A stretch of 33,089 nucleotides of DNA from PGYR01 sp040264895 (GTDB lineage Bacteria > Bacteroidota > Ignavibacteria > Kapaibacteriales > UBA2268). This document shows, piece by piece, positions 17,301-25,514 of the stretch; position 1 is the stretch's first letter, and each line of letters opens with the position of its first letter. The DNA lies in contig JBDQHL010000014.1 in NCBI GenBank assembly GCA_040264895.1, positions 1 to 33,089 on the forward strand. Reading direction: 5' to 3'. Under the pieces are notes generated by a model that made no database searches, had not been told where the DNA came from, and saw only the letters and a program-made list of their open reading frames with translations. A program made the position numbers and the translations under genes.

Positions 17301-17530
17301 TGAGTCTCGAACATCAGCGCTTTGTCATTCGCAGGATTCTCAGGAATACTTTCTATTACTTCGTCTATCTTTCTTTCACTAAGGTTTATCAGCTTAGTAT
17401 CATATAACCGAATAGCTTTGTCTAGCTCCTCTGCATTATAAATATACTTAGTTGCTGCGATCTGTGAGCTAACACCGACCACACACAATAAGAAAAAGAT
17501 AAGACTTATAAATATCTTAAATTTCATCAT
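14357..17530 (-). CDS. Large exported tetratricopeptide-repeat protein (1057 aa)
   Basis: An exported scaffold protein. The signal peptide (FKIFISLIFFLLCVVGVSSQ) ends near residue 23, with no lipobox. The remainder is made almost wholly of TPR helix pairs: recurring motifs such as ALFWLAEANYNSDFLVNAAQ, YSLGWSYFRKQSFRKSSKVF, MYLIGWIKFQQRKYDEAIAN and ILYWIGKSYISLDKPEEAEK, with the Tyr-Pro turn seen in YfiO/BamD- and YbgF-like repeats (QYPYH, RYPNSGY, KYPEND). It probably lies in the periplasm and binds other proteins. It is first in a coupled set with the barrel, SPOR, TonB-type and 57-aa genes. A 158-base spacer separates it from the Memo gene upstream on the same strand, so its own promoter is likely there. 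Confidence 0.85.
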   Translation of the reverse strand: MMKFKIFISLIFFLLCVVGVSSQIAATKYIYNAEELDKAIRLYDTKLINLSERKIDEVIESIPENPANDKALMFETQLDLINGNFILAETHLLDFLDERKNSPFVPIANFRLGMIHFQQDKFETAAYYLNKAYETAKSNYNNRHDKAESRPEDEYYVVGHHSLYWKGIAESQIGKLNDAKETLQMCAEIYRNGELSDDAIYAYGQLFEQEYENEKAIAAFKKVRIEYPKTNVYIASLIREANNYLMLRKYPDALLVLERANFAAESIRKQDSVGKEYEMQTNFENPQEAILYLRGEASNLAGNYNQALLYFDTFLNTFFGSPLESKSKLGAGWALLNLERYDEAMIYFNEIINDTKENNSQVKANAQLYRAVTLVKSGDIEAAKEELDALSLSTSFPFKGAVLLELGQIYYTEKNFDQAKKVLERAERYALSPVTATRINLLLAATYMEVFEWSAATITYDKAIETIVNSDYVLMPKKDWYLSEARFRRGVSLVMDGRSNEAIASLSAYVAESDKEDPRMEEALFWLAEANYNSDFLVNAAQSYEKLLKQYPYHTRREDIFYSLGWSYFRKQSFRKSSKVFEQLLDEFPNSEYGTEVLVRQADGYHMIKSYVQAANYYKKAADRAPRTDVGRYASFQRADALYRSGSYEQSLSALRDFTRVYGNSTLAPNAMYLIGWIKFQQRKYDEAIANFRFLIERYPNSGYVPRTYYAIADCYYNQGDFEQAMPAYKAVVDKFPESNLAPEAMRSVQQCLVLLGREDEAMGIINEYVDNNANSPFTRSFRSDGARILFDGREYDKAIDEYEKIIENDPGNEDNAEILYWIGKSYISLDKPEEAEKAFMKVQSKYPENDYASLSLMENGILQKKSARAKKADSLFASLVELYPNKNEAPRATFERALINFTLGDTTFGLSMYDYAFKTYPGDEYADESGYRLANYYKRLDSNVISRDYFLRLAMNTNSNDIAAESYYRLGELFKKEKKLDSAEAAYLQVKNNYSGYEDWFSLSLVNLGEIYEQTDQYAKAEEIYSALLELRPDDEYGNTAKARLKRVRKAMGNND

Positions 17531-17688
17531 CAGTTATTTTTAATTGTTATAATATAGAGAGGAAGAAATGGGATTTTCTATACCTTACCCTATGCTGCAT
17601 TGGTAAAATTACCAAAATTTATTTAATTAACACAATTATTACGGTTAAGTGGAAAAAAAGTGATGATTAACTTACTAAAATCTATTAT

Positions 17689-18888
17689 TTACTCCGCTAC
17701 AAAACCAGCAAAGCTGACTAGAGATTCAGTATCTTGTTCGTACCAATGTGAGTATCCAGTTTTTTGGATTTGAGCTTCGTTGCCTAGTAGTTCCATAGCA
17801 GCATAAAATGGCGCAGCTCCGCAGATTCTGTTCTTATCTCCAACAGAGTTAATCAGTGAGAAGAATTGCTCTTTATCATTTGCTGAAATAGTGTTAGCAA
17901 GCTCTTTGTCATAATCTTTTACGTGGCTAATGAACTTCCCTGCATCATACTCATCACCAAACTTCCTACCTACATGAGAGAAATCTCCACTAGATAGAAT
18001 AATAGTTTTTCTGCCTAATTCATTGATGCTTTCTTTTATAGAATTGATTGTCTGAGTATAGTTATTATCAGAATTGGGTTGACTTTGTTCACCCACATAA
18101 TTGGAAGGAGATCCAGTAAGTATTGGCAATATTTTTATATTCTTCTCTTTTAAAAAATGTTGCAAAAAGATAGCGTGAAATTCAAGAGAATGCTCTTTGA
18201 AGTGAGCAATATCATCGAAGTGGACTTCGGTTTTCTCTGCTATTTTATCCAATAGCTCAGTGTCAGTTTCTAATTTGCCAAGTGGTGTAGCAAAATCTTT
18301 TCGAGTAAACATGAAGTCTGCAGTGCTAGCATAGTGAGCCGTACCTAATAGTATCACTGTATCGACATCTTCTATATTTTCTAAAGGTAAGAATGAATTA
18401 GCATACACTTCCCATGATTCTTCTAACCTAAGGTCTATGTGTGGAGCTAAAATTCCTTTTGGTTTATTATCAGATTTCTTGATACCTTTGTCCAACATTA
18501 CTTTCAGAAATGAAGTTAACTCTTGTGGGTCTTCTGGATATGAAAAACCGTGACAATAGCTATTGCGAACATCGCCAGTTAAATAACTGTTCATCTGGTC
18601 CAGGGCCATACTCGTAACAGGATTATCCAGGATATGAAGTGTGCGAAGATTCTCTAATAGTGTTCTAAGTTTATCATTGGATAAGTTTAATGTCTTTGCT
18701 ACACCCTCTGATAATAATTGCTTTTCGGTTCTATCACCATCCATCAGTACCTGTATCAAAGTATAATATGCAAAAGGTAATGCTATTGGCTCAGCAACCA
18801 ATAATGGGTCACTAATATAGATAAACTGACTTTCATCTTCTTTTATTAGATTTACATCTAAATCTTCACGTAGCTTAATTTGGTTCAT
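17689..18888 (-). CDS. amrB: MEMO1-family protein (AmmeMemoRadiSam system protein B) with N-terminal extension
   Basis: A 399-residue protein whose C-terminal ~260 residues are a MEMO1 domain, related to class III extradiol dioxygenases. The conserved metal or active-site residues are visible: H150 in LAPHIDL, H185 in LLGTAHY, and C356 in ICGAAPFYAAMELLG. SSGDFSHVGRKFG and YSHWYEQDTESLVSFAG are also family text. The first ~140 residues are an extra, mostly helical region (YTLIQVLMDGDRTEKQLLSE) that looks like a winged-helix or adaptor domain; this is inference. The AMMECR1 and radical-SAM partners are not in the window. It overlaps the 85-aa gene by 14 bases and so belongs to the lon-dapD operon. 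Its biochemical role is not established. Confidence 0.85.
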   Translation of the reverse strand: MNQIKLREDLDVNLIKEDESQFIYISDPLLVAEPIALPFAYYTLIQVLMDGDRTEKQLLSEGVAKTLNLSNDKLRTLLENLRTLHILDNPVTSMALDQMNSYLTGDVRNSYCHGFSYPEDPQELTSFLKVMLDKGIKKSDNKPKGILAPHIDLRLEESWEVYANSFLPLENIEDVDTVILLGTAHYASTADFMFTRKDFATPLGKLETDTELLDKIAEKTEVHFDDIAHFKEHSLEFHAIFLQHFLKEKNIKILPILTGSPSNYVGEQSQPNSDNNYTQTINSIKESINELGRKTIILSSGDFSHVGRKFGDEYDAGKFISHVKDYDKELANTISANDKEQFFSLINSVGDKNRICGAAPFYAAMELLGNEAQIQKTGYSHWYEQDTESLVSFAGFVAE

Positions 18889-19132
18889 TCGGTTTAGTTT
18901 GTCTTTCGTTAAGTTTTCTGAGTTTTTTCTTATATTTATTTACAACTATCATGAATGCAACACCCGACACAAGCATAGCTATACCAGCAATAAGAAACCA
19001 AATCTCTTTAGTTACTGAGTAAACCCAAAGTAAAATAAGAAAAGTCACAAAGTTTGCCCCCGACATAAAGATGATAGATTTAGTCAGGTTTTGATTCACA
19101 TTCTTATTCAATTTATCGCTAGCTCTACTCAT
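18875..19132 (-). CDS. Small two-helix membrane protein (85 aa) between dapD and memo
   Basis: An 85-residue protein with a polar N-terminus (MSRASDKLNKNVNQNLTKS), two hydrophobic helices (about residues 20-40 and 44-64) and a strongly basic C-terminal tail (NKYKKKLRKLNERQTK). By the positive-inside rule both ends are cytoplasmic. It overlaps dapD by four bases and the Memo gene by fourteen, so all three are translationally coupled. I do not recognise a named family. Long overlaps on both sides argue that the start and frame are correct. Confidence 0.7.
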   Translation of the reverse strand: MSRASDKLNKNVNQNLTKSIIFMSGANFVTFLILLWVYSVTKEIWFLIAGIAMLVSGVAFMIVVNKYKKKLRKLNERQTKPNEPN

Positions 19133-19950
19133 CGCAATGCCTCTTCAAGCGCTGTTTTTGCATCTGTTTTATCATCTCTATACTTCACAATAAGAGGTGT
19201 CGCTACAGACAAACCATTCTCTTTTCCAAATTCACTATTTATAGCCCTTGCACCAGGAATAACAACTGCTCCTGCTGGAATTTCTAATGGATTATCTGAA
19301 GAAGAAGATAGAATAGTCTCATTGACTAAGTCATATACTTTTGTACTAGCATTTAGTATTACACCAGTTCCTAAAACAGCTCTTTCTCTAACCATTACAC
19401 CTTCATACACGCCACAGTTACCACCTATCATAACATTATCTTCAATTACTACTGGTCTTGCTCCAGCTGGCTCAAGTACCCCTCCGATTTGAGATGCTGC
19501 ACTCAGGTGTACATTTTTACCAACTTGCGCACAAGTCCCAACTAAGGCATGCGAATCGACCATGGTACCTTCATCTACATAAGCACCTATGTTGATATAC
19601 ATAGGGGGCATGCAGATTACACCCTTTGCTACATAGCTACCAGTTCTAATAGAACTACCACCAGGTACTAATCTAACACCATCGGATAGCTTTAGCGGCT
19701 TCAAAGGAATAGTATTCTTATCAAAATAGACATGTTCTTCATTAATCGACATATCTTCCATTTTACTATATTTAAATAAAATCAAAATAGCATTCTTTAC
19801 CCATTGGTTTACTTTCCAGCCTCCATTTCCATCTGGCTCGGCAGCTCTAATAGTTCCATTATTTAAGTTGGCTACTATTTCTGCTTGTAGCTCCAAGATT
19901 TCGGTTTCATTTGGGTTGTCTAAGTTTTCTATTCTTTCTTTTAAACTCAT
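19129..19950 (-). CDS. dapD: 2,3,4,5-tetrahydropyridine-2,6-dicarboxylate N-succinyltransferase
   Basis: This cytosolic enzyme transfers succinyl from succinyl-CoA to tetrahydrodipicolinate in the lysine/diaminopimelate pathway, needed for peptidoglycan. At 273 residues it has normal length. The N-terminal part includes AEPDGNGGWKVNQWVKNAIL. The centre is a left-handed parallel beta-helix with hexapeptide repeats and the text MPPMYINIGAYVDEGTMVDS, VGTCAQVGKNVHLSAASQIG and GVLEPAGARPVVIEDNVMIG. The sequence is intact. It lies 29 bases after lon and overlaps the next gene by four bases, so it is in the middle of one transcription unit. Its presence points to the succinylase branch of DAP synthesis. 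Confidence 0.94.
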   Translation of the reverse strand: MSLKERIENLDNPNETEILELQAEIVANLNNGTIRAAEPDGNGGWKVNQWVKNAILILFKYSKMEDMSINEEHVYFDKNTIPLKPLKLSDGVRLVPGGSSIRTGSYVAKGVICMPPMYINIGAYVDEGTMVDSHALVGTCAQVGKNVHLSAASQIGGVLEPAGARPVVIEDNVMIGGNCGVYEGVMVRERAVLGTGVILNASTKVYDLVNETILSSSSDNPLEIPAGAVVIPGARAINSEFGKENGLSVATPLIVKYRDDKTDAKTALEEALR

Positions 19951-19979
19951 ATCAATATCTGTGCTTTAATTATTATTAT

Positions 19980-22421
19980 CTATTTTTTCCATTTTACAAT
20001 ACTATGAGGTAGAGCTTCAGTTATATGCTCTACAAAGACTATCTTGAGTCCCTTAGTAATAAACTCATCTACTTCATCCACATCTTTTTCATTTGCTGCT
20101 GGAACTAATACTTTCTTAATTCCTCTCTTCTTAGCTGCCAAAAGTTTTTCACTCAATCCACCAATTGGTAGTATATCACCTCTTAGTGTTATTTCTCCGG
20201 TCATAGCAACTGTTCCACTTACGGCTTTACCAGTAGCCGCAGAAACAAGAGCGGTACACATAGTAATTCCTGCAGATGGGCCATCTTTTGGAATCGCTCC
20301 TTCGGGTACGTGAATGTGAATTTCCTTTTCTTTTGTGAAATCTTCTGGTACACCGAGAGCTTTGTAGTTAGCTCTAACATAAGACAGAGCAGCCATACCT
20401 GATTCTTTCATCACATCTCCTAGCTTTCCAGTTAGTGTCAGTTTTTCATTTTTACTTGGCATTATATTTACTTCGAGAGGTAGTAAATCGCCACCAGTAC
20501 TAGTCCAAGCTAAGCCAGTTGCCACTCCTACTTTATCCTTTAGTTTATCGCGTTTTTGCTTATGCTTAGGTGCCTTTAGGTACTCTTCTACTTTCTTAGG
20601 AGTAATAGTAATCTTCTTGCGTTTATATTTCTTTTTGAACTTAGGGTCATCTTTTAGTGCCTTGCCTTTTTCACTGCTATCACCATAATCTATAACAATC
20701 TCTTTGGCTAACTTTCTAAAAACTTGAGCTATAGTTCTTTCCAAATTACGTACACCGGCCTCGCGTGTGTATTCTGTAATCATGCGTGTTATAGCTTTGT
20801 CCTCAAACTTTACTGATATATTATCAAAACCATATTCCTTGATTAGCTTTGGTATTATATGTTTCTTGGCTATCTCCAACTTGTCGTGATCTAGGTAAGA
20901 AGTAAGTTGTATCACTTCCATTCTGTCAATCAGCGGCTGCGGTATGTTGTGCAGCACATTGGCAGTAGTAATGAATAGGACGTTTGACAAATCATAATCA
21001 ATTTCTAAATAGTGATCATTAAAATTAACATTCTGCTCTGGGTCTAATACTTCTAGTAGTGCAGAAGCTGGATCACCTCTAAAATCAGAAGCTAGTTTAT
21101 CAATCTCATCCAATAAAATAACTGGATTCTTTGTCCCAACTTTCTTCATTGATTGCACAATTTTACCAGGCATAGAACCAATATATGTCCTTCTATGTCC
21201 ACGTATTTCTGCCTCATCACGTACACCACCAAGTGAGAATCGTACAAATTCTCTACCTAACGCATTTGCAATGGACTTTGCTAATGATGTTTTACCAACA
21301 CCTGGAGGGCCTACAAAACAAATTATCTGTCTTTTCAGACTACCAGCTAAATTAAGGACAGATATAAATTCTGTAATTCTTTCCTTAGGTTTTTCTAGGT
21401 CATAGTGGTCAGCATCTAATACTTTTTGTACATGACTAATGTTCAGGTTGTCTTCTGAAGCCTTGTTCCAAGGGAGCTGAGCTAAAAGCTCTAAGTAATT
21501 TCTGTTTACAGAAAATTCTGGTGACATTTGAGGTGTCTTCTTTAATCTATTCAACTCCTCGTCAGCTTTTTCTCTAGCGTGTTTTGGCATATCTACAGCA
21601 TCTAGCATCTTTTTAAGTTGTTGAATTTCTGGCTCAGCCTCTTCATCTTCTCCAAGCTCTTTTTGCAATGCTTTAATCTGTTCTCTGATATAGAATGATT
21701 TCTGTGTCTTTTGGATTGAAGTATTTACCCTTTCTCCAACTTGGCTCTGAATTTTAGAAAGTTGCAGCTTCTTGTTCAATAACTTTATCAGCTCATTATA
21801 CTGAGATTTCAAGTATCTTTGATTAAGAATAATTTGCTTTTCTTTTATCTCAGCACCGATATTAGTAGCTGCATAGTATAGCTTCCTAACAGGGTCATCT
21901 ATGTTGTTGAACGCACTTACTAAATCGGGTGGCAGTTTTTCCTTTGAATAAACATAATCCTTAAAAAGTTCTGACACTTGATCTATTGAAGATAGTATTT
22001 CTTTGTCCTTCGGATTATATTTAACAGGTATCTCTACTACCTTTGCCTCCAAGCATTCATCATTTTTTACTTCTTTTTTTATCTTAGCATGGAACATGCC
22101 TTCAATTAATACCTTCAGTAAATTATTCGGTAGTTTTAGTACTTGTATTATTTTACCAATGGTTCCGTATTCGTAAATATCTTTTAGTCCTGGTTCCTCT
22201 ATATCAGCGTCCTTTTGACTTGATAGAAATATGAATTTATCATTTTCTATTGCCTTAGCTACTGCTTTTAGTGAGCTACTTCTACCAATTAACACTGGCA
22301 GAATCATATTCGGATATAATATCATTTCTCTTAGTGGCAATACCGTCAAACTATCTGGTATTTCCACGCTTTTCATATCAGCATCTACTATTGAATCTAA
22401 TACTTCGTTTTTCTTTGCCAT
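19980..22421 (-). CDS. lon: ATP-dependent Lon protease
   Basis: An 813-residue cytosolic AAA+ protease that degrades misfolded and regulatory proteins. The N-terminal substrate-binding domain begins SLTVLPLREMILYPNMILPV. The AAA+ module has Walker A GPPGVGKTS (from Gly371), Walker B VILLDEIDKL, and the arginine-containing IPQPLIDRMEVI. The C-terminal protease domain carries the Ser-Lys dyad: Ser716 in PKDGPSAGIT and Lys759 in GGLSEKLLAAKKRG. The order is that of bacterial LonA. A Lys-rich insert (KKYKRKKITITPKK) lies before the protease domain. It is followed closely by dapD, an unusual partner. All functional residues are present. Confidence 0.96.
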   Translation of the reverse strand: MAKKNEVLDSIVDADMKSVEIPDSLTVLPLREMILYPNMILPVLIGRSSSLKAVAKAIENDKFIFLSSQKDADIEEPGLKDIYEYGTIGKIIQVLKLPNNLLKVLIEGMFHAKIKKEVKNDECLEAKVVEIPVKYNPKDKEILSSIDQVSELFKDYVYSKEKLPPDLVSAFNNIDDPVRKLYYAATNIGAEIKEKQIILNQRYLKSQYNELIKLLNKKLQLSKIQSQVGERVNTSIQKTQKSFYIREQIKALQKELGEDEEAEPEIQQLKKMLDAVDMPKHAREKADEELNRLKKTPQMSPEFSVNRNYLELLAQLPWNKASEDNLNISHVQKVLDADHYDLEKPKERITEFISVLNLAGSLKRQIICFVGPPGVGKTSLAKSIANALGREFVRFSLGGVRDEAEIRGHRRTYIGSMPGKIVQSMKKVGTKNPVILLDEIDKLASDFRGDPASALLEVLDPEQNVNFNDHYLEIDYDLSNVLFITTANVLHNIPQPLIDRMEVIQLTSYLDHDKLEIAKKHIIPKLIKEYGFDNISVKFEDKAITRMITEYTREAGVRNLERTIAQVFRKLAKEIVIDYGDSSEKGKALKDDPKFKKKYKRKKITITPKKVEEYLKAPKHKQKRDKLKDKVGVATGLAWTSTGGDLLPLEVNIMPSKNEKLTLTGKLGDVMKESGMAALSYVRANYKALGVPEDFTKEKEIHIHVPEGAIPKDGPSAGITMCTALVSAATGKAVSGTVAMTGEITLRGDILPIGGLSEKLLAAKKRGIKKVLVPAANEKDVDEVDEFITKGLKIVFVEHITEALPHSIVKWKK

Positions 22422-22506
22422 TTTATCTTATTTCTTTTACTTTTTTTATTGTAATTTCATTTAGACGTTTATAACTATTTATCTTTTAAAGCTATTATAA
22501 TTAAAA

Positions 22507-22532
22507 AAGGCAACTTATTGCTAAGCTGCCTT
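22507..22532 (-). terminator. Rho-independent terminator after ilvE
   Basis: On the minus strand AAGGCAGCTTA and TAAGTTGCCTT pair around a 4-base loop (GCAA), with one mismatch, and are followed by TTTT. It starts 24 bases after the ilvE stop codon and separates ilvE from lon. Confidence 0.8.
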
Positions 22533-22555
22533 CTATAAAGTTATGAAAATTTGGT

Positions 22556-23656
22556 TTAAATTGTTGCGACTTTATTGACCCAACCATGAGTATCTTCAGT
22601 TTCTCCTCTTTGGATACCAACTATTGTGTTGTATAAGTCATGAGCAACTGGGCCGATCTCATTATCATTAATTACAATCTCTTTGCCCTTATAAGTCAAT
22701 TTCCCTACAGGTGAAATAATTGCAGCAGTTCCTGTTCCAAATACTTCTTTTAATTCTCCTCGTTCATGTGCATCATAAACTTCAGAAATTCTAATTCTTC
22801 TTTCAGATGTTTTCATTCCTTTTTCTGCAGCTAATGCAAGTACCGTTTCGCGTGTAACACCTGGTAATATTGAGCCTTGGTCTAAAGTCGGTGTTACCAA
22901 CTCATCACCAATTACAAACATAATGTTCATTGCTCCAACTTCATCTACATATTCTTGATGAACACCGTCTAACCACAGAACTTGGTCAAAACCTTTTTCT
23001 TTTGCTTGCTTACCTGCTAATAGTGATGCAGCATAGTTAGCAGCAGTCTTAGCCATACCTAAACCACCTCTGACAGCACGAACATACTCATGAGAAACTA
23101 ATATACTAACTGGTTTTAAACCAGCGGCATAGTAAGAGGCAACAGGTGAAGCAATAATAATAAATTTGTATTCTTCAGAGCTGTGTACGCCCAAGAAGTT
23201 GCTAGAACCATACATAACTGGTCTGATATATAGCGCTTGACCTCTTTCCTTTGGTATCCAATCTTTTTCTACTGAAACTAATTGGATAACAGCTTCAAGA
23301 AATAACTCTTCTGGAAATTTAGGCATAACCAATCTTTCTGCTGAGTTATTTAATCGGCGAGCATTTTTATCTGGTCTGAATATGTTTACACTACCATCAA
23401 CATCTAAGTATGCTTTTAGCCCTTCAAATATTGTTTGTCCATAGTGCAGAGTACACATTGTGGGTTCTACTTCCATTTTATCATAAGGGACAATACGGCT
23501 ATTTTGCCACTGCCCATCTTTATAATCAGCAACAAATATATGGTCAGAAAATACTTTTCCAAATCCCAAATTGTTCCAATCAACAGAGTCTAATTTAGTT
23601 TCGTTTGACTTTTTAATTTTTATCGTATCATCTATTACATTCATTATATTCTCCAT
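22556..23656 (-). CDS. ilvE: Branched-chain amino acid aminotransferase
   Basis: A 366-residue fold-type IV PLP enzyme of the longer BCAT type that interconverts Leu, Ile and Val with their 2-oxo acids using glutamate. The N-terminal motif NLGFGKVFSDHIFVADY and the substrate loop HYGQTIFEGLKAY are present. The PLP lysine is Lys203 in GGLGMAKTAANYAASLLAG. QVLWLDG, GSILPGVTRETVLALA and EVFGTGTAAIISPVG follow as in the family. The start at 23656 was kept; a second Met at codon 5 is possible. The gene ends with its own terminator and has a 60-base spacer after the M49-like gene, so it is probably a single-gene unit. Confidence 0.93.
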   Translation of the reverse strand: MENIMNVIDDTIKIKKSNETKLDSVDWNNLGFGKVFSDHIFVADYKDGQWQNSRIVPYDKMEVEPTMCTLHYGQTIFEGLKAYLDVDGSVNIFRPDKNARRLNNSAERLVMPKFPEELFLEAVIQLVSVEKDWIPKERGQALYIRPVMYGSSNFLGVHSSEEYKFIIIASPVASYYAAGLKPVSILVSHEYVRAVRGGLGMAKTAANYAASLLAGKQAKEKGFDQVLWLDGVHQEYVDEVGAMNIMFVIGDELVTPTLDQGSILPGVTRETVLALAAEKGMKTSERRIRISEVYDAHERGELKEVFGTGTAAIISPVGKLTYKGKEIVINDNEIGPVAHDLYNTIVGIQRGETEDTHGWVNKVATI

Positions 23657-23716
23657 ATAACTATTTTCGGTTCACTACTTGTGTCAAATTTTCTAACGAT
23701 TAACTATAAAATTAGT

Positions 23717-25387
23717 TTAAAAATCGTAAGTAGTATTTAAGTCTCTCGGTATATCTTTCAGTTTTTCTATATTTTCTTCTATTCTTGATTTAACTACACC
23801 GTAGTCTTTGAATAAGTTTCCAGCCTCTTCGTAATTACCTTCGGCTTGTATTGTTAGTACTTTACCAGCCAACTCACCAACTACATCAAAAAATATCTTA
23901 TCGTTTATTCCTAGTGTTCCATCTTCATTTGTTGTAATGGCACCTTTGTCCATAAGGTAATTAAGTTGGATTAGATTCCCTTTACCATGTGCTTTTTCAG
24001 AACCAAATCGAATAGATCTGTAAAGACCAGCTACAAAAGTCGCCTTCGATTTTTTTACATATTCATCATCAATTAAGCCCAGTTCATGCATTACTGATAT
24101 ATTCCACAAGCCAACTATGTCTGCTTTGCACTCTTCCAGAGCTGAATATCTTTCTTTCAGTACAGAAGACACTGTTACATCTTTCTTTCCATAAACGTAA
24201 CCCCTCCCTAAAGTGTGTGACACTTCGTGCAACGTAACAAAGCTTGTAAATGCCTCTTGGTCAACATACTTTCTAAGAGATGGCTCTAATATTACATCCC
24301 CAATCGGTCTGACAATTTGGTCAAACTTAGCTTCCATCATATTCTTAAACATTGATTTTTTTGCACCTTTCTGCTTGTGTACTCTTGGGTCATTTGGTAA
24401 TGATGCTGCAATTGTTTTTGTTCCTTGCTGACCATGACCACCAAAATAAGCTACATTAACTACTTGTAGAACAGTTCCTTTACCAGCAGTCATTCTGATA
24501 TACTTCTTGTCATAAGGTAATTTGGACTCAAACACATCTATGTTGCTTTCAAACATTTCTAATTGCTCCGATGCCTTTCTATCTTTTATCATCACAATAG
24601 ACTCATAAGAAGTCTTGTAACCCAATAGTTTGTCTGCATAAGATTCGATTGGACCTATAACAACATCAATATCGTTTCCAACCAAATCCATCCAAGCCAT
24701 ATCACTTTCGTAATACTCATCAGTTCTTAATGCCTTAGCTCTAAGCTCCAAATAATTTTTCAAAGATGGGTTGTCAGCATATTCAGCAGCCTTTTCTAAA
24801 TAACTTGCTAGCTCTTCTACTTTATCATCATAGGCTTCATGGTAAGGAACCGCTTTGAGCACTGAATCTTCATCTTTAATCACAGTATATAAACTTGTGA
24901 AATCTGATTCGACTTCTGGGTTTTCTGAAACATAATTTTCAAAATCTTCTTTACTCAAATCAGCTGGGTAGAAATTACCGCCAGGAGGTCTTATACTTGG
25001 TCCATCACCTACGAATCTCTCTCCCACATATATCTCATCATAAGGGCCATAGTTTATCTTAACATACTCTAAGTAAATATCGGATGACTCTGAGTCAGAG
25101 TTTGCTAATGAGTCCCTAACGCTAATCGCATCGGGAGTGTTCTGCATCCAAAAAATTTCGTCTGATACTTTACCCGCTCTAACTAAATATTCTACTACTT
25201 TCTTCTGGTTTACTGTCAAATCAGAAATATCAGCAGTTATTTCTGTTGGGCTATAAGCTTTTATTCTTTCTTTCACCATTTCCAAATTAGTATCTTGTGT
25301 GTTAAATTCTTGCACTTCCTCTTCCTGACTACATGATGTTAAAATAATTATACTTGCCAAAAGCAATATGGTAAAGTTTTTTTTCAT
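23717..25387 (-). CDS. Peptidase M49-like (dipeptidyl-peptidase III family) lipoprotein
   Basis: A 556-residue secreted lipoprotein: the signal ends in ILTSC with Cys19 or close to it, so it is anchored to a membrane. The zinc site is readable: HEVSH at 387-391 followed by EECKAD at 418-423, matching the HExxGH...EECRAE pattern of DPP III but with the shorter HExxH spacing found in some bacterial relatives. Further family-like text includes VVNVAYFGGHGQQGTKTIAA and VIGPIESYADKLLGYK. Classical DPP III removes dipeptides from peptide N-termini; whether this variant does so is inference. It is divergent from the metallophosphatase gene; 127 bases between them must hold both promoters, but I see no clear boxes there. 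Confidence 0.8.
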   Translation of the reverse strand: MKKNFTILLLASIIILTSCSQEEEVQEFNTQDTNLEMVKERIKAYSPTEITADISDLTVNQKKVVEYLVRAGKVSDEIFWMQNTPDAISVRDSLANSDSESSDIYLEYVKINYGPYDEIYVGERFVGDGPSIRPPGGNFYPADLSKEDFENYVSENPEVESDFTSLYTVIKDEDSVLKAVPYHEAYDDKVEELASYLEKAAEYADNPSLKNYLELRAKALRTDEYYESDMAWMDLVGNDIDVVIGPIESYADKLLGYKTSYESIVMIKDRKASEQLEMFESNIDVFESKLPYDKKYIRMTAGKGTVLQVVNVAYFGGHGQQGTKTIAASLPNDPRVHKQKGAKKSMFKNMMEAKFDQIVRPIGDVILEPSLRKYVDQEAFTSFVTLHEVSHTLGRGYVYGKKDVTVSSVLKERYSALEECKADIVGLWNISVMHELGLIDDEYVKKSKATFVAGLYRSIRFGSEKAHGKGNLIQLNYLMDKGAITTNEDGTLGINDKIFFDVVGELAGKVLTIQAEGNYEEAGNLFKDYGVVKSRIEENIEKLKDIPRDLNTTYDF

Positions 25388-25514
25388 TTTCTCCTAGTTT
25401 GACGTGGTTCTTTTTTGGATTTAAGTGATAAGTCTTATATTATTGGTAGCTAATAACCTAAACAAGATTATTAACTTTTTAGCATCACTTTTGCATACAA
25501 ATTAAGCAAATTCT

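Noticed and set aside
14357..17530. Repeated DNA suggested by the many similar helices of the TPR protein
   Set aside because: The similarity is at protein level only; I saw no near-identical nucleotide repeats.
25388..25514. Promoter boxes for the divergent M49-like and metallophosphatase genes
   Set aside because: The region is AT-rich and no pair of boxes stood out enough to place a promoter.
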